The notes beneath the pieces were generated by a model. The model was not told where the DNA came from. It saw only the letters and a program-made list of their open reading frames with translations, and did not search any database. DNA of 64,000 bases from Zoogloeaceae bacterium G21618-S1. GTDB lineage: Bacteria > Pseudomonadota > Gammaproteobacteria > Burkholderiales > Rhodocyclaceae. Every line of letters starts with the position of its first letter. Position 1 is the first letter of the stretch. Location of the stretch: the NCBI GenBank assembly GCA_027214125.1, contig JAPWHF010000003.1, forward strand, positions 62,001 to 126,000, given 5' to 3'. The position numbers and the translations under genes were made by a program. This document shows, piece after piece, positions 8,419 through 17,024 of this stretch.

Positions 8419-8433
8419 TGGCACAGTTCCTGC
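8419..8433 (+). promoter_or_regulatory. Sigma-54 (-24/-12) promoter of torF-glnK-amtB
   Basis: TGGCACAGTTCCTGC has GG at 8420-8421 and GC at 8432-8433 with the obligatory spacing. It differs from the TGGCAC-N5-TTGC consensus by one base. It lies 38 bases before the torF ATG and downstream of the NtrC-type sites, so the operon should be expressed under nitrogen limitation. Confidence 0.78.
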
Positions 8434-8471
8434 CATAGGGTCATCACCCAACTGACCTGGAGCTTGTCATC

Positions 8472-9146
8472 ATGCTTAAACGTTCCCTCTGTGCTGCTAT
8501 TGCGCTTGCCGGCCTGACTGGCACTGTCCTCGCCGAAGACAGCCCGATCTCCGCCAACGTCGGCTTCGTTTCCGACTATCAGTACCGCGGCTATTCACAG
8601 ACCAAGGAAAACATGGCCGTGCAGGGCGGATTTGACTACGCCCACGCCAGCGGTTTCTACGCCGGCGTGTGGGGCTCCAACGTCAGCTGGCTTGACGAGG
8701 GCAGCCTGGAAGTCGACGTCTATGGCGGCTTCAAGAACACCCTCGGCGACTTCGGCTACGACGTCGGCCTGCTGCAGTACGTCTATCCGGGCGGCAAGAT
8801 CGGTGGCGAAAGCGCCGACACAACCGAAGCCTACGTCGGGGTGAGCTGGAAGTTCCTGACCTTCAAGTATTCCTACGCCTTCACCGACCTGTTCGGCGCG
8901 ACCAACTCCGACGGCAGCCAGTACTTCGACCTGTCAGCCAGCCATGAGGTCGGCGGCGGCTTCACCCTCGGCGCACACCTTGGTCGCCAGAAGATTGAAA
9001 ACGGCACCAGCTACAACGACTGGAAAGTCGGCGTCAGCAAAGACTACGCGGGCTTCAGCTTCGGCCTCAACTATGTCGACACCGATGTGGACAACGACGA
9101 CAACGCCGACGCACGCGTGATCCTCTCCGTCTCCAAGTCCTTCTAA
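8472..9146 (+). CDS. TorF-family outer-membrane beta-barrel protein
   Basis: A 224-aa protein with a signal peptide (residues 1-21, ending VLA) and alternating aromatic/polar beta strands ending in VILSVSKSF, a typical outer-membrane C-terminal phenylalanine. The opening NVGFVSDYQYRGYSQT is the hallmark of the TIGR02001/TorF group of putative porins. No substrate is established. It is the first gene behind an NtrC/sigma-54 promoter and directly upstream of glnK-amtB, which points to a role in nitrogen acquisition, perhaps outer-membrane passage of a nitrogen source. Confidence 0.85.
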   Translation: MLKRSLCAAIALAGLTGTVLAEDSPISANVGFVSDYQYRGYSQTKENMAVQGGFDYAHASGFYAGVWGSNVSWLDEGSLEVDVYGGFKNTLGDFGYDVGLLQYVYPGGKIGGESADTTEAYVGVSWKFLTFKYSYAFTDLFGATNSDGSQYFDLSASHEVGGGFTLGAHLGRQKIENGTSYNDWKVGVSKDYAGFSFGLNYVDTDVDNDDNADARVILSVSKSF

Positions 9147-9542
<396 letters not shown>

Positions 9543-9554
9543 GGAGACCTCCAC

Positions 9555-10862
9555 ATGAAAGCGATCCTCTCTCTCATGCTGGCCACACTGGTCGGCCTGG
9601 CGGCACCCGCCCACGCACAGGATGCGGCCGTGATCGTCGACAAGGGCGACGTCGCCTGGTTGATGACCTCGACGCTACTCGTGGTCTTCATGGCCGTACC
9701 CGGCCTGGCGTTGTTCTACGGCGGCATGGTTCGCGCCAAGAACATGCTGTCGGTGCTGATGCAAGTCATGGTGGTGTTCAGCCTTGGCATCGTGCTGTGG
9801 GCACTCTATGGCTACAGCGTGGCCTTTACCGAAGCCAGCCCCTTCATCGGCGGCTTCAGCAAAGTCTTCCTGTCGGGCGTGACCATTGACACCCTGGCCG
9901 ATACCTTTACCGACAACGTGAAGCTGCCGGAACTGGTCTTTGTCGCCTTCCAGGCTACTTTTGCCGGTATCACCTGCGCGCTGGTCGTCGGCTCCTTCGC
10001 CGAGCGGATCAAGTTCTCCGCGGTGCTGTTATTCACGGTGATCTGGTTCTCATTCAGCTACCTGCCGATCTGCCACATGGTGTGGGGCCCGGGTGGCTAC
10101 CTGCTCGGTGACGGCGCACTCGACTTCGCCGGCGGTACCGTGGTGCACATCAACGCCGGTGTGGCTGGCCTGGTGGGCGCCTATCTGGTGGGCAAGCGGA
10201 TCGGCTACGGTCGTGAAGCCATGGCACCGCACTCGCTGACCATGACCATGATCGGTGCGTCGATGCTGTGGGTGGGCTGGTTCGGCTTCAACGCCGGCTC
10301 CAACCTGGAAGCCACCTCGGGCGCGGCCCTCGCCTTCGTCAATACGCTGGCCGCCACCGCAGCTGCCACGCTGTCCTGGATCGCCGGCGAGGCCATCTTC
10401 AAGGGCAAGCCCTCCATGCTCGGCGCCGCCTCTGGCGCAGTGGCCGGCCTCGTCGCCATCACCCCGGCCTGCGGTTCGGTCGGCCCGATGGGCGCCATCG
10501 TGATCGGCCTGCTCTCCGGCGTGATCTGCCTGTGGGGCGTCAATGGCCTCAAGCGCATGCTCGGCGCCGATGACTCGCTCGACGTGTTCGGTGTGCATGG
10601 TGTGGGCGGCATCCTGGGAGCCATCCTGACCGGTGTCTTTACCGCACCGTCGCTGGGCGGCACGGGTGGCGAGGACTTCTCGATCGCCAGCCAGACCTGG
10701 ATCCAGACCTACAGCGTGCTGGTCACCATCGGCTGGTCGGGCGTGGTCTCGCTGGTCGCCTTCAAGCTGGTCGATATGCTGGTCGGCCTGCGTGTGGCCG
10801 AAGACGAAGAGCGCGAAGGTCTCGACATCGCGGCTCACGGCGAATCGGCTTACAAGTTCTGA
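9555..10862 (+). CDS. amtB: Ammonium transporter AmtB
   Basis: A 435-aa channel of the Amt/Rh family. It has a cleavable signal peptide (ending AHAQ, about residue 22), then 11 membrane helices. Conserved pore features include FYGGMVRAKNMLSVLMQ, the twin-histidine segments FGVHGVGGILG and DFAGGTVVHINAGVAGL, and the gate-lining Phe region. It conducts ammonium into the cell at low external concentration and is blocked by GlnK. An AAGGAG box lies nine bases before the ATG. The gene ends at the terminator at 10902-10937. Confidence 0.97.
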   Translation: MKAILSLMLATLVGLAAPAHAQDAAVIVDKGDVAWLMTSTLLVVFMAVPGLALFYGGMVRAKNMLSVLMQVMVVFSLGIVLWALYGYSVAFTEASPFIGGFSKVFLSGVTIDTLADTFTDNVKLPELVFVAFQATFAGITCALVVGSFAERIKFSAVLLFTVIWFSFSYLPICHMVWGPGGYLLGDGALDFAGGTVVHINAGVAGLVGAYLVGKRIGYGREAMAPHSLTMTMIGASMLWVGWFGFNAGSNLEATSGAALAFVNTLAATAAATLSWIAGEAIFKGKPSMLGAASGAVAGLVAITPACGSVGPMGAIVIGLLSGVICLWGVNGLKRMLGADDSLDVFGVHGVGGILGAILTGVFTAPSLGGTGGEDFSIASQTWIQTYSVLVTIGWSGVVSLVAFKLVDMLVGLRVAEDEEREGLDIAAHGESAYKF

Positions 10863-10901
10863 TGGCCTGAAGCTCCGGCGCGGCTTCAGGCGCCGGTCAA
10901 G

Positions 10902-10937
10902 AAAAACCGGCACGACCCATCGGGCGTGCCGGTTTTT
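10902..10937 (+). terminator. Intrinsic terminator after amtB (probably bidirectional)
   Basis: An eight-base stem CCGGCACG/CGTGCCGG (10907-10914 and 10925-10932) is flanked by AAAAA and TTTTT. It ends torF-glnK-amtB and can also serve purU, whose stop is 28 bases away on the other strand. Confidence 0.88.
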
Positions 10938-10964
10938 CGTTTACACCCCGCGAGCGCCCCGCGC

Positions 10965-11840
10965 TTAGCGGAAGACGACGGTCTTGTTGCCATGCACCAG
11001 CACCCGGTCTTCCAGGTGATAGCGCAGGCCGCGGGCCAGTACGGTTTTTTCGATGTCGCGCCCGTAACGAACCATATCTTCGACCGCATCGGTATGGTCG
11101 ATGCGGATCACGTCCTGCTCGATGATCGGGCCTTGATCGAGGTCAGCCGTTACGTAGTGGCAGGTCGCGCCGATCAGCTTGACGCCCTTTTCGTAGGCCT
11201 GGTGATACGGTTTGGCGCCGACAAAGCTCGGCAGGAAGCTGTGGTGGATGTTGATGATCCGGCCCGGATAGGCGGCGCATAGCTCGGGTGACAGGATCTG
11301 CATGTAGCGCGCCAGCACCATGGTGTCGCCATGCACTTCCTCGAACAGGCGCTGCACTTCGGCGTAGGCCGCGGCCTTGTTACTGGCGGTGACCGGTACA
11401 TGGTGAAAACTGATGCCGTGCCACTCGACGAAGCCGCGCAGATCGTTGTGATTGGAGATGACGCAGGGGATCTCGACGTCCAGCTCCTTGCTCTTCCAAC
11501 GGGCGAGCAAGTCGTAGAGGCAGTGCTCCTGCCTGGACACCAGCAGCACCAGCCGCTTCTTGACCGCCGAGTCGGTGATCTTCCAGCTCAGTGCCAGCTC
11601 GCCGGCCAGCGGCGCGAAGCGTTCGCGGAACTCGCTGAGCATGAAGGGTAGCGAATCGGCGCGAATCTCGATGCGCATGAAATAGCGCCCCACCGACTCG
11701 CCGTCACGTGGGGGCTCGGCATGCAGCGCGGTTTCGAGAATCCAGCCCTGATGCTCGGCAATGAAGCTCGACACGCGCGCGACGATGCCGACACGGTCGG
11801 GGCAAGAGGCGGAGAGGGTAAAGAAGCGTTGTCGGTGCAT
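10965..11840 (-). CDS. purU: Formyltetrahydrofolate deformylase PurU
   Basis: A 291-aa hydrolase that releases formate from 10-formyl-THF, balancing one-carbon units and feeding formate to PurT. An N-terminal ACT-type regulatory domain (residues about 8-85, FTLSASCPDRVGIVARVSSFI) precedes a formyltransferase fold. The catalytic Asn-His-Asp are represented in INIHHSFLPSFVGAKPYHQAY and TADLDQGPIIEQDV. In E. coli the ACT domain senses glycine and methionine. It starts eight bases after thrH and is likely co-transcribed with it. Confidence 0.95.
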   Translation of the reverse strand: MHRQRFFTLSASCPDRVGIVARVSSFIAEHQGWILETALHAEPPRDGESVGRYFMRIEIRADSLPFMLSEFRERFAPLAGELALSWKITDSAVKKRLVLLVSRQEHCLYDLLARWKSKELDVEIPCVISNHNDLRGFVEWHGISFHHVPVTASNKAAAYAEVQRLFEEVHGDTMVLARYMQILSPELCAAYPGRIINIHHSFLPSFVGAKPYHQAYEKGVKLIGATCHYVTADLDQGPIIEQDVIRIDHTDAVEDMVRYGRDIEKTVLARGLRYHLEDRVLVHGNKTVVFR

Positions 11841-11848
11841 GAGTCGGG

Positions 11849-12463
11849 TCAGATCCCGATACGCGCGCTGGCGTCGAGTATCTCGCGCATCAGCGCATCG
11901 TAGTCGCGGACCACCGGATACTGCGGAAACTCGCGAATCACGTTGTCCGGCGGGCAGAACAGGATGCCGGCGTTGGCCTCGCCGAGCATGGTGGTGTCGT
12001 TGTAGGAGTCCCCCGCGGCGATGGTCTTGAAGTTCAGCTCCTTGAACCGCCGCACCGCCTCCTGCTTCTGGTTGGGCATGCGCAGGTGATAGTTCACCAG
12101 AAAGCCGCTGGCATCGGCTTCGAGGCGGTGACAGAACAGCGTCGGCCGGCCGAGCTGGTCCATCATCGGTTTGGCAAAGTCATAGAAGGTGTCGGACAGG
12201 ATCACGACCTGGAAGCGGTCGCGCAGCGCATCCAGGAAATCCTTGGCGCCAGGCATCGGGCCCATGTCGGCAATGACTGCCTGGATATCGGGCAGACCGA
12301 GCTTGTGCTCGCGCAAGATATCGAGCCGGTAACGCATCAACACGTCGTAATCCGGCTCGTCACGGGTGGTGCGACGCAACGCGTCGATACCGGTACGGGC
12401 GGCGAACTCGACCCAGATTTCGGGGATCAACACACCTTCGAGGTCAAGACAGACGATCTGCAC
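11849..12463 (-). CDS. thrH: ThrH phosphoserine phosphatase / phosphoserine:homoserine phosphotransferase
   Basis: A HAD-superfamily enzyme of 204 aa. HAD motif I is CLDLEGVL (residues about 4-11, aspartates D6 and E8 region), motif II is VILSDTFYDF and motif IV is AAGDSYNDTTMLGEA. ThrH can dephosphorylate phosphoserine or pass the phosphate to homoserine. I chose the GTG start (VQIVCLDLEG) because characterised ThrH proteins open at this point and an AGGG box lies upstream. An ATG 20 codons earlier would add an unrelated, low-complexity lead. Confidence 0.9.
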   Translation of the reverse strand: MQIVCLDLEGVLIPEIWVEFAARTGIDALRRTTRDEPDYDVLMRYRLDILREHKLGLPDIQAVIADMGPMPGAKDFLDALRDRFQVVILSDTFYDFAKPMMDQLGRPTLFCHRLEADASGFLVNYHLRMPNQKQEAVRRFKELNFKTIAAGDSYNDTTMLGEANAGILFCPPDNVIREFPQYPVVRDYDALMREILDASARIGI

Positions 12464-12648
12464 GGCAAAACCCTTGTCAGTAGTGGACAACCGGCGCATT
12501 TTAGCAGGCCAAACCCACGCCAAGTGTGGTGTTTTTGCCGGTAATCAAAGCGCTGGTGGCATACGGTGTCGTACGGTTGCTTGATCCCGCGAAGGGGAGC
12601 GGCCACAATGCAGGCAGCTCAAAACAAAACACTTAGAGGAGAACCGCC

Positions 12649-12966
12649 ATGTCACAGCAAGTGCTCGTCTCGTTCGGCCCTGCACAAGAATACGAAATCG
12701 TTGTTCATGAAGCCGATCTCGAAGGCATGGACAAGAGCGCGGCCCGCGCCTGGTTCGCGCAGGAATTCGAAGATCTGGAGTGCACGCCAAGCAATCCGAT
12801 GGGCAAGGTGCTGGTGCTCGACATGATTCTCAATGTCGCCAAATACGGCGGAGAGGCCCGCTTCAAGGAAGGCGGCGAGTGGGCGAAGAAGTTCGGCGCC
12901 GCCGTAGCCGTATCGCTGGGTCGCCCGGTGATGAAGGTCGACGTAAAGCTTTTCTCGGTCGGCTGA
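12649..12966 (+). CDS. Conserved-looking hypothetical protein, 105 aa
   Basis: A small soluble protein with no signal peptide or membrane segment. The sequence has regular alpha/beta character (for example VSFGPAQEYEIVVHEADLEGMD and MKVDVKLFSVG) and a well-placed AGAGGAG box before the ATG. I do not recognise a family. It is a single-gene unit: a possible TTGATC-N17-CACAAT promoter lies upstream at about 12580-12615 and a strong terminator directly follows. The terminator, good RBS and coding-like usage make it a real gene. Confidence 0.72.
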   Translation: MSQQVLVSFGPAQEYEIVVHEADLEGMDKSAARAWFAQEFEDLECTPSNPMGKVLVLDMILNVAKYGGEARFKEGGEWAKKFGAAVAVSLGRPVMKVDVKLFSVG

Positions 12967-12992
12967 TCACTACCGCATCGAACAGCAGAAAA

Positions 12993-13020
12993 AGCCCGCG
13001 CGTCGCGCGGGCTTTTTTTT
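12993..13020 (+). terminator. Intrinsic terminator after the 105-aa gene
   Basis: A nine-base stem AGCCCGCGC/GCGCGGGCT (12993-13001 and 13005-13013) is followed by an uninterrupted run of Ts to 13020. The As on the left (12989-12993) also allow it to act on the convergent metXW transcript. Confidence 0.9.
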
Positions 13021-13034
13021 GTCGACTGCCGCCC

Positions 13035-13625
13035 TCAGTGCTCGCGGCCGAGCCGGAACAGGCCCACGCTGGCGAGAAAGTTCGGCTCTTCCCGCACGCG
13101 CACGCCTTCGTCGAAGCCAATCGCATCGCGGATCACGATGCTGTTCATGGCGCACAAGTCCTCGAAATCGGCAATGGTGAAGAAGCGCACGTTGGGCGTG
13201 TTGTACCACTGGTGAGGCAGGTTCTCGGAGACCGGCATGTGGCCGTTGAGAATCGCCTGACGGTGACGCCAGTAGGCAAAGTTCGGGAAGCTCACCACCG
13301 CCTCGTGCCCGACCCGCAGCATCTCGGTGAGAATGCCGATCGTGTTGTGGATGGCCTGCAGCGAAAAGCTCATGACCACATGATCGAAGAAGCCATCTTC
13401 AAAACCGGCCAGGCCGCGCTCAAGGTCGATCTGCAAGACATTGATGCCGTTGCGGATACTGGCTTTGACGTTCTCCGGATCGGCCTCGACGCCATAGCCG
13501 AGGACGCCGCGGGTGTCGGCCAGATGGCGCAGCAGGCTGCCATCGCCACAGCCGAGATCTAGCACGGTTTCGCCCTCACCGATCCACTCGGCGATGGCCT
13601 GAAAATCGTAGCGGAGCTTAGACAT
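13035..13625 (-). CDS. metW: Methionine biosynthesis protein MetW
   Basis: A 196-aa class I SAM-dependent methyltransferase-fold protein. The SAM-binding motif I is [12 protein letters not shown] (residues about 20-31), followed by the acidic residue at the end of beta2 ([10 protein letters not shown]). MetW is nearly always encoded after metX in proteobacteria. It is reported to associate with and activate MetX, and its own methyl-transfer reaction is unproven. It overlaps metX by eight bases, so translation is probably coupled. Confidence 0.93.
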   Translation of the reverse strand: MSKLRYDFQAIAEWIGEGETVLDLGCGDGSLLRHLADTRGVLGYGVEADPENVKASIRNGINVLQIDLERGLAGFEDGFFDHVVMSFSLQAIHNTIGILTEMLRVGHEAVVSFPNFAYWRHRQAILNGHMPVSENLPHQWYNTPNVRFFTIADFEDLCAMNSIVIRDAIGFDEGVRVREEPNFLASVGLFRLGREH

Positions 13626-14757
13626 GGGCGGTCACCTTGATGCGGTCGAAATAGGCCGACAACACGCCGTGGTAGATCGCGTCGTTGAGCAGAAAGGAAT
13701 CGTGGCCGGCGGCCGAGTCGATCTCGGCATAGCTCACGCTGCGTCGGTTGTGCAGCAGGGCCTGGACGATGTCATGGCTGCGCTCGGGCGGAAAGCGCCA
13801 GTCAGTGGAGAAGGACACCACCAAAAATTCGGCCTGGGCGCGTGACAGCGCCGCGGACAGGTTGCCGCCATACTCGAAGGCCGGGTCGAAATAGTCGAGC
13901 GCCTTGGTGGTCAGCAAATAGGTGTTGGCGTCGAAGTAGCCGGCAAATTTCTTGCCCTGATAGCGCAGGTAGGACTCGATCTCGAACTCGGCTTCGTAAC
14001 TGAACACCTGCTTGCCGTGACGCAGGCTGCGGCCGAACTTCTCGGCCATGGCGTCGTCCGACAGGTAGGTGATGTGCCCGACCATGCGCGCCAGGCGCAG
14101 ACCGCGCTCGGGCACCACGCCATGGGCGGTGTAATCACCGTCGTGATAATCCGGGTCGGTCAGAATCGCCTGACGGGCCACCTCGTTGAAAGCAATGTTC
14201 TCGGCCGACAACTTGGGCGCCGCGGCGATCACCGCCGCATTGGCAACACGGTTCGGATACTGCAAGGTCCAGGACAAGGCCTGCATGCCGCCCAGCGAGC
14301 CGCCGACCACGGCGGCAAAGCGCTGGATGCCGAGCACGTCGGCCAGGCGGGCCTGCGAGGCAACCCAGTCTTCGACCGTCACGAAGGGGAAGCTCGCCCC
14401 ATACGACTTTCCGGTGGCCGGGTCGATGGAGGTGGGCCCGGTGCTGCCATAGCAGCCGCCGAGGTTGTTCACGCCAATGACAAAGAACTTGCGCGTATCG
14501 AGCGGCTTGCCCGGGCCGACGAGATTGTCCCACCAACCCACGTTGTCAGGCGCATCGGCGTAGTAACCGGCCACGTGGTGCGAGCCGGACAGCGCATGAC
14601 ACACCAGCACCGCATTGCTGCGGTCGGCATTGAGCTCGCCGTAGGTCTCATAGACCAGTTCATATTCTTCGAGGCGCCCGCCGCTGGTGAGCAGGAGCGG
14701 CTCGATAAAGCGCTGAGTGCGCGGTGTGACGACACCGACGGATTGAGGCTGCGTCAT
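13618..14757 (-). CDS. metX: Homoserine O-acyltransferase MetX
   Basis: A 379-aa alpha/beta-hydrolase enzyme that acylates homoserine in the first committed step of methionine synthesis. The nucleophile is S154 in GGSLGGMQ. The triad aspartate is in [11 protein letters not shown] and the histidine in [10 protein letters not shown] near the C-terminus. Annotated acetyltransferases of this family in beta/gamma-proteobacteria often use succinyl-CoA, so the acyl donor should not be taken from the name. It heads a two-gene operon with metW and has a structured leader upstream (14773-14886). Confidence 0.95.
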   Translation of the reverse strand: MTQPQSVGVVTPRTQRFIEPLLLTSGGRLEEYELVYETYGELNADRSNAVLVCHALSGSHHVAGYYADAPDNVGWWDNLVGPGKPLDTRKFFVIGVNNLGGCYGSTGPTSIDPATGKSYGASFPFVTVEDWVASQARLADVLGIQRFAAVVGGSLGGMQALSWTLQYPNRVANAAVIAAAPKLSAENIAFNEVARQAILTDPDYHDGDYTAHGVVPERGLRLARMVGHITYLSDDAMAEKFGRSLRHGKQVFSYEAEFEIESYLRYQGKKFAGYFDANTYLLTTKALDYFDPAFEYGGNLSAALSRAQAEFLVVSFSTDWRFPPERSHDIVQALLHNRRSVSYAEIDSAAGHDSFLLNDAIYHGVLSAYFDRIKVTAHV

Positions 14758-14772
14758 GGTGATCCTGAAAAC

Positions 14773-14808
14773 AAAAAACCCGGTCGGCCGTGAGGCGCAA
14801 ACCAGGTT
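14773..14808 (-). terminator. Terminator-like hairpin just upstream of metX
   Basis: Read on the minus strand, AACCTGG (14808-14802) pairs with CCGGGTT (14783-14777) with one G-T pair and is followed by a run of Ts. It ends 15 bases before the metX ATG. It can be the terminator of the upstream ptsI transcript, or a transcription attenuator in the metX leader if the promoter at 14827-14856 is used. Confidence 0.6.
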
Positions 14809-14826
14809 GCCCTCGCTTTAGCCGAA

Positions 14827-14856
14827 CTTATTGAGCGCCCGCAAGCTGATTGTCAA
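14827..14856 (-). promoter_or_regulatory. Candidate sigma-70 promoter of metX
   Basis: On the minus strand a perfect -35 TTGACA (14856-14851) is followed after 18 bases by AATAAG (14832-14827), a weak -10. Transcription from here would include the terminator-like hairpin at 14773-14808 in the leader. Confidence 0.35.
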
Positions 14857-14859
14857 ATC

Positions 14860-14886
14860 GGCGCTATGAGCCTGAAAGTTAGCGCC
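14860..14886. repeat. Inverted repeat upstream of metX, possible operator
   Basis: GGCGCTA (14860-14866) and TAGCGCC (14880-14886) form a perfect seven-base inverted repeat with a 13-base spacer, just upstream of the candidate -35 of metX. It could be a binding site for a methionine-pathway regulator or a hairpin at the 3' end of ptsI mRNA. Nothing in the sequence decides between these. Confidence 0.4.
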
Positions 14887-14917
14887 CGACAGGCAAAAAG
14901 TCAAACCGCAGCCGCGC

Positions 14918-16651
14918 TCAGGCGCGCAAACGCTCGACCGCTTCGTGTACCCGCTCCTGCTCATCCATCTTGAGAATGCGCTGCACTTTGGGCGCGATAT
15001 CGACCAGATCGGCGCGCAGGATTTCCTGCTTGACGCTGAGCATCTGGGTCGACTGCATCGAGAACTGACGCAGGCCCATGCCAAGCAGCAAGCGGGTGTA
15101 GGCCACGTCACCGGCCATCTCGCCACACACCGATACCGGCACGCCGTAGCGCAAACCGGTCTGAATGGTGCCGCCGATCAGCTTGAGCACCGCCGGGTGA
15201 AGCGGATCGTACAGATGGGCCACGGCCTCGTCGGTGCGGTCGATCGCCAGCGCGTACTGGATCAGGTCATTGGTGCCGATCGACAGAAACTGCAGCCGGC
15301 GGATGAACATGCCCAGCGACAGGGCCGCGGCGGGCACCTCGATCATGCCGCCGACTTCGACCCGGGGGTCGAACTTCTGCTTGCGCTCGATCAGCTGCGC
15401 CTTGGCCTGGGCGATCAACGCCAGCGACTGATCCATTTCATGAGCATGGGCCAACATCGGCAGCAAAATTTTAAGCTTGCCGTAGTGCGAGGCCCGCAGC
15501 AGCGCGCGCAACTGCGTAAGAAAAACCTTGGGCTCGGACAACGAATAGCGGATCGCCCGCATCCCCAGCGCCGGGTTGGCTTCGGTGGAGCGCTTGCCGA
15601 TGCTGTCGAGCGCCTTGTCGGCCCCGACATCCAGCGTACGAATGGTGACGGGTGCATCGCCCATCTTTTTGAGGACGCGCCGATAGGCTTCGAACTGTTC
15701 GTCCTCATCCGGCAAGGCATCGCGATTGAGAAACAGGAACTCAGTCCGGAACAGCCCGACTCCGTCGGCGCCAACGGCCTTCGCCGCCAAAGCATCCTTG
15801 GGCAATTCAATATTGGCCAGCAGCTTGACCTCTTCGCCGTCCAGCGTGGTGGCGCGGGTGTCCTTGATCCGCTGCAGCTTGGACTGCACCAGCGCCAGCT
15901 CGGTCTGGCGCAGCGTGTACTCTTCAACGATGCGATCGTCGGGGTCGATGATGACCACGCCGCGCGTGCCGTCGATGATGATCAATTCGTTGTCGTGCAC
16001 GAGGTGGCGCACATTGTGCAGCGCCACCACCGCCGGAATCCCCTGACTCCGCGCCACGATGGCGGTATGACTGGTCGGGCCGCCCACGTCGGTGACAAAA
16101 CCGGCGATGTCGTGGTCGCGGAAACCGATGGTGTCGGCCGGCGACAAGTCATGCGCCACCACGATGGTGGCCAGGTCGCTCTTGCGCTTCTTGGGCAGGC
16201 GGCCGGGATGACCAAGCAACACCTTGACCAAACGTTCGACGAGCTGCACCACGTCGGCCTTTCGCTCGCGCAAGTAGGCGTCTTCGATCTGGTCGAATTG
16301 CTCGACGAGCAATTCCATCTGCTGCACCAGTGCCCACTCGGCATTGCAGCGCCGGGCTTCGATCAGCTGACGGGCCGCATCGATGAGCATCGGATCGTCG
16401 AGGAACATCAGGTGCAGATCCACCAATGCACCCACTTCACCATGACCCGACTGCTGGTCAGCGGTGGTTTTCAGCTCACCGAGGTCGGCGCGCACCATGT
16501 CGACCGCGGCGCCAAGCCGGGCGACTTCGCCAGCCAGACGGCGGGGCGGCACCTGATAGTGGCTGACCTCCAGCAAGGCGTGAGACACCAGATGGACATG
16601 GCCGATGGCGATGCCCTGGGACACCGCGAGACCGTGCAGGGTGAAAGGCAT
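14918..16651 (-). CDS. ptsI: Phosphoenolpyruvate-protein phosphotransferase (PTS enzyme I)
   Basis: A 577-aa enzyme I that takes phosphate from PEP and passes it to HPr. The phospho-accepting histidine is H195 in GGPTSHTAIVARSQG, and the C-terminal PEP-binding barrel has the catalytic-cysteine segment VSVCGEMAGD. It lacks the extra GAF domain of the nitrogen-PTS enzyme PtsP. Together with the HPr and a mannose-type EIIA directly upstream, and with no sugar permease nearby, it likely forms a regulatory rather than a sugar-importing PTS. A GGGGG box lies close to the ATG. Confidence 0.95.
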   Translation of the reverse strand: MPFTLHGLAVSQGIAIGHVHLVSHALLEVSHYQVPPRRLAGEVARLGAAVDMVRADLGELKTTADQQSGHGEVGALVDLHLMFLDDPMLIDAARQLIEARRCNAEWALVQQMELLVEQFDQIEDAYLRERKADVVQLVERLVKVLLGHPGRLPKKRKSDLATIVVAHDLSPADTIGFRDHDIAGFVTDVGGPTSHTAIVARSQGIPAVVALHNVRHLVHDNELIIIDGTRGVVIIDPDDRIVEEYTLRQTELALVQSKLQRIKDTRATTLDGEEVKLLANIELPKDALAAKAVGADGVGLFRTEFLFLNRDALPDEDEQFEAYRRVLKKMGDAPVTIRTLDVGADKALDSIGKRSTEANPALGMRAIRYSLSEPKVFLTQLRALLRASHYGKLKILLPMLAHAHEMDQSLALIAQAKAQLIERKQKFDPRVEVGGMIEVPAAALSLGMFIRRLQFLSIGTNDLIQYALAIDRTDEAVAHLYDPLHPAVLKLIGGTIQTGLRYGVPVSVCGEMAGDVAYTRLLLGMGLRQFSMQSTQMLSVKQEILRADLVDIAPKVQRILKMDEQERVHEAVERLRA

Positions 16652-16709
16652 GATCCCCCTTTTCGGGCAGGCCCCCGTGGGCCGTCGTACCCGCTCAACT
16701 CATTCCGTC

Positions 16710-16727
16710 AAAACCCGGCGCACCGGG
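16710..16727 (-). terminator. Weak terminator/attenuator between ptsH and ptsI
   Basis: On the minus strand CCCGG (16727-16723) pairs with CCGGG (16718-16714) around a four-base loop, followed by TTTT. It lies 17 bases after the ptsH stop and may reduce read-through into ptsI rather than stop it. A second GC hairpin (16670-16683) follows before the ptsI RBS. Confidence 0.45.
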
Positions 16728-16743
16728 CCCGCTTCCCGCCCGG

Positions 16744-17013
16744 CTATTCATCCTCGCCGAACCGGTCCTTGATCAAATCCAGCAGTGCCTGCATCGCCTC
16801 ATCGGCTTGCTCACCCTCTGTGTCGATGCAGATGGTCGCACCCTGGGCCGCCGCCAGCATCATAACGCCCATGATGCTTTTGGCATTGACGCGGCGACCA
16901 TTGCGCTCCAACGAGACCTCGCAGGGAAAACCGCTGGCAGTCTGGGTCAGCTTGGCCGAGGCCCGGGCATGCAGGCCCAGGCGGTTGATGATTTCCACAT
17001 CGGTACGGGGCAT
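16744..17013 (-). CDS. ptsH: HPr phosphocarrier protein
   Basis: An 89-aa HPr. The catalytic histidine is H15 in the signature RLGLHARASAKL, and the regulatory serine S46 is in NAKSIMGVMML. It carries phosphate from enzyme I to EIIA-type proteins. S46 would allow HPr kinase/phosphorylase control, as in many betaproteobacteria, but that kinase is not encoded in this window. It lies 11 bases after the EIIA gene. Confidence 0.95.
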   Translation of the reverse strand: MPRTDVEIINRLGLHARASAKLTQTASGFPCEVSLERNGRRVNAKSIMGVMMLAAAQGATICIDTEGEQADEAMQALLDLIKDRFGEDE

Positions 17014-17024
17014 AAATCGTGTCT

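Noticed and set aside
14757-14860. SAM-II or other SAM riboswitch before metX
   Set aside because: The leader lacks the conserved SAM-II pseudoknot sequence as I know it; only a simple hairpin with a T-run is visible.
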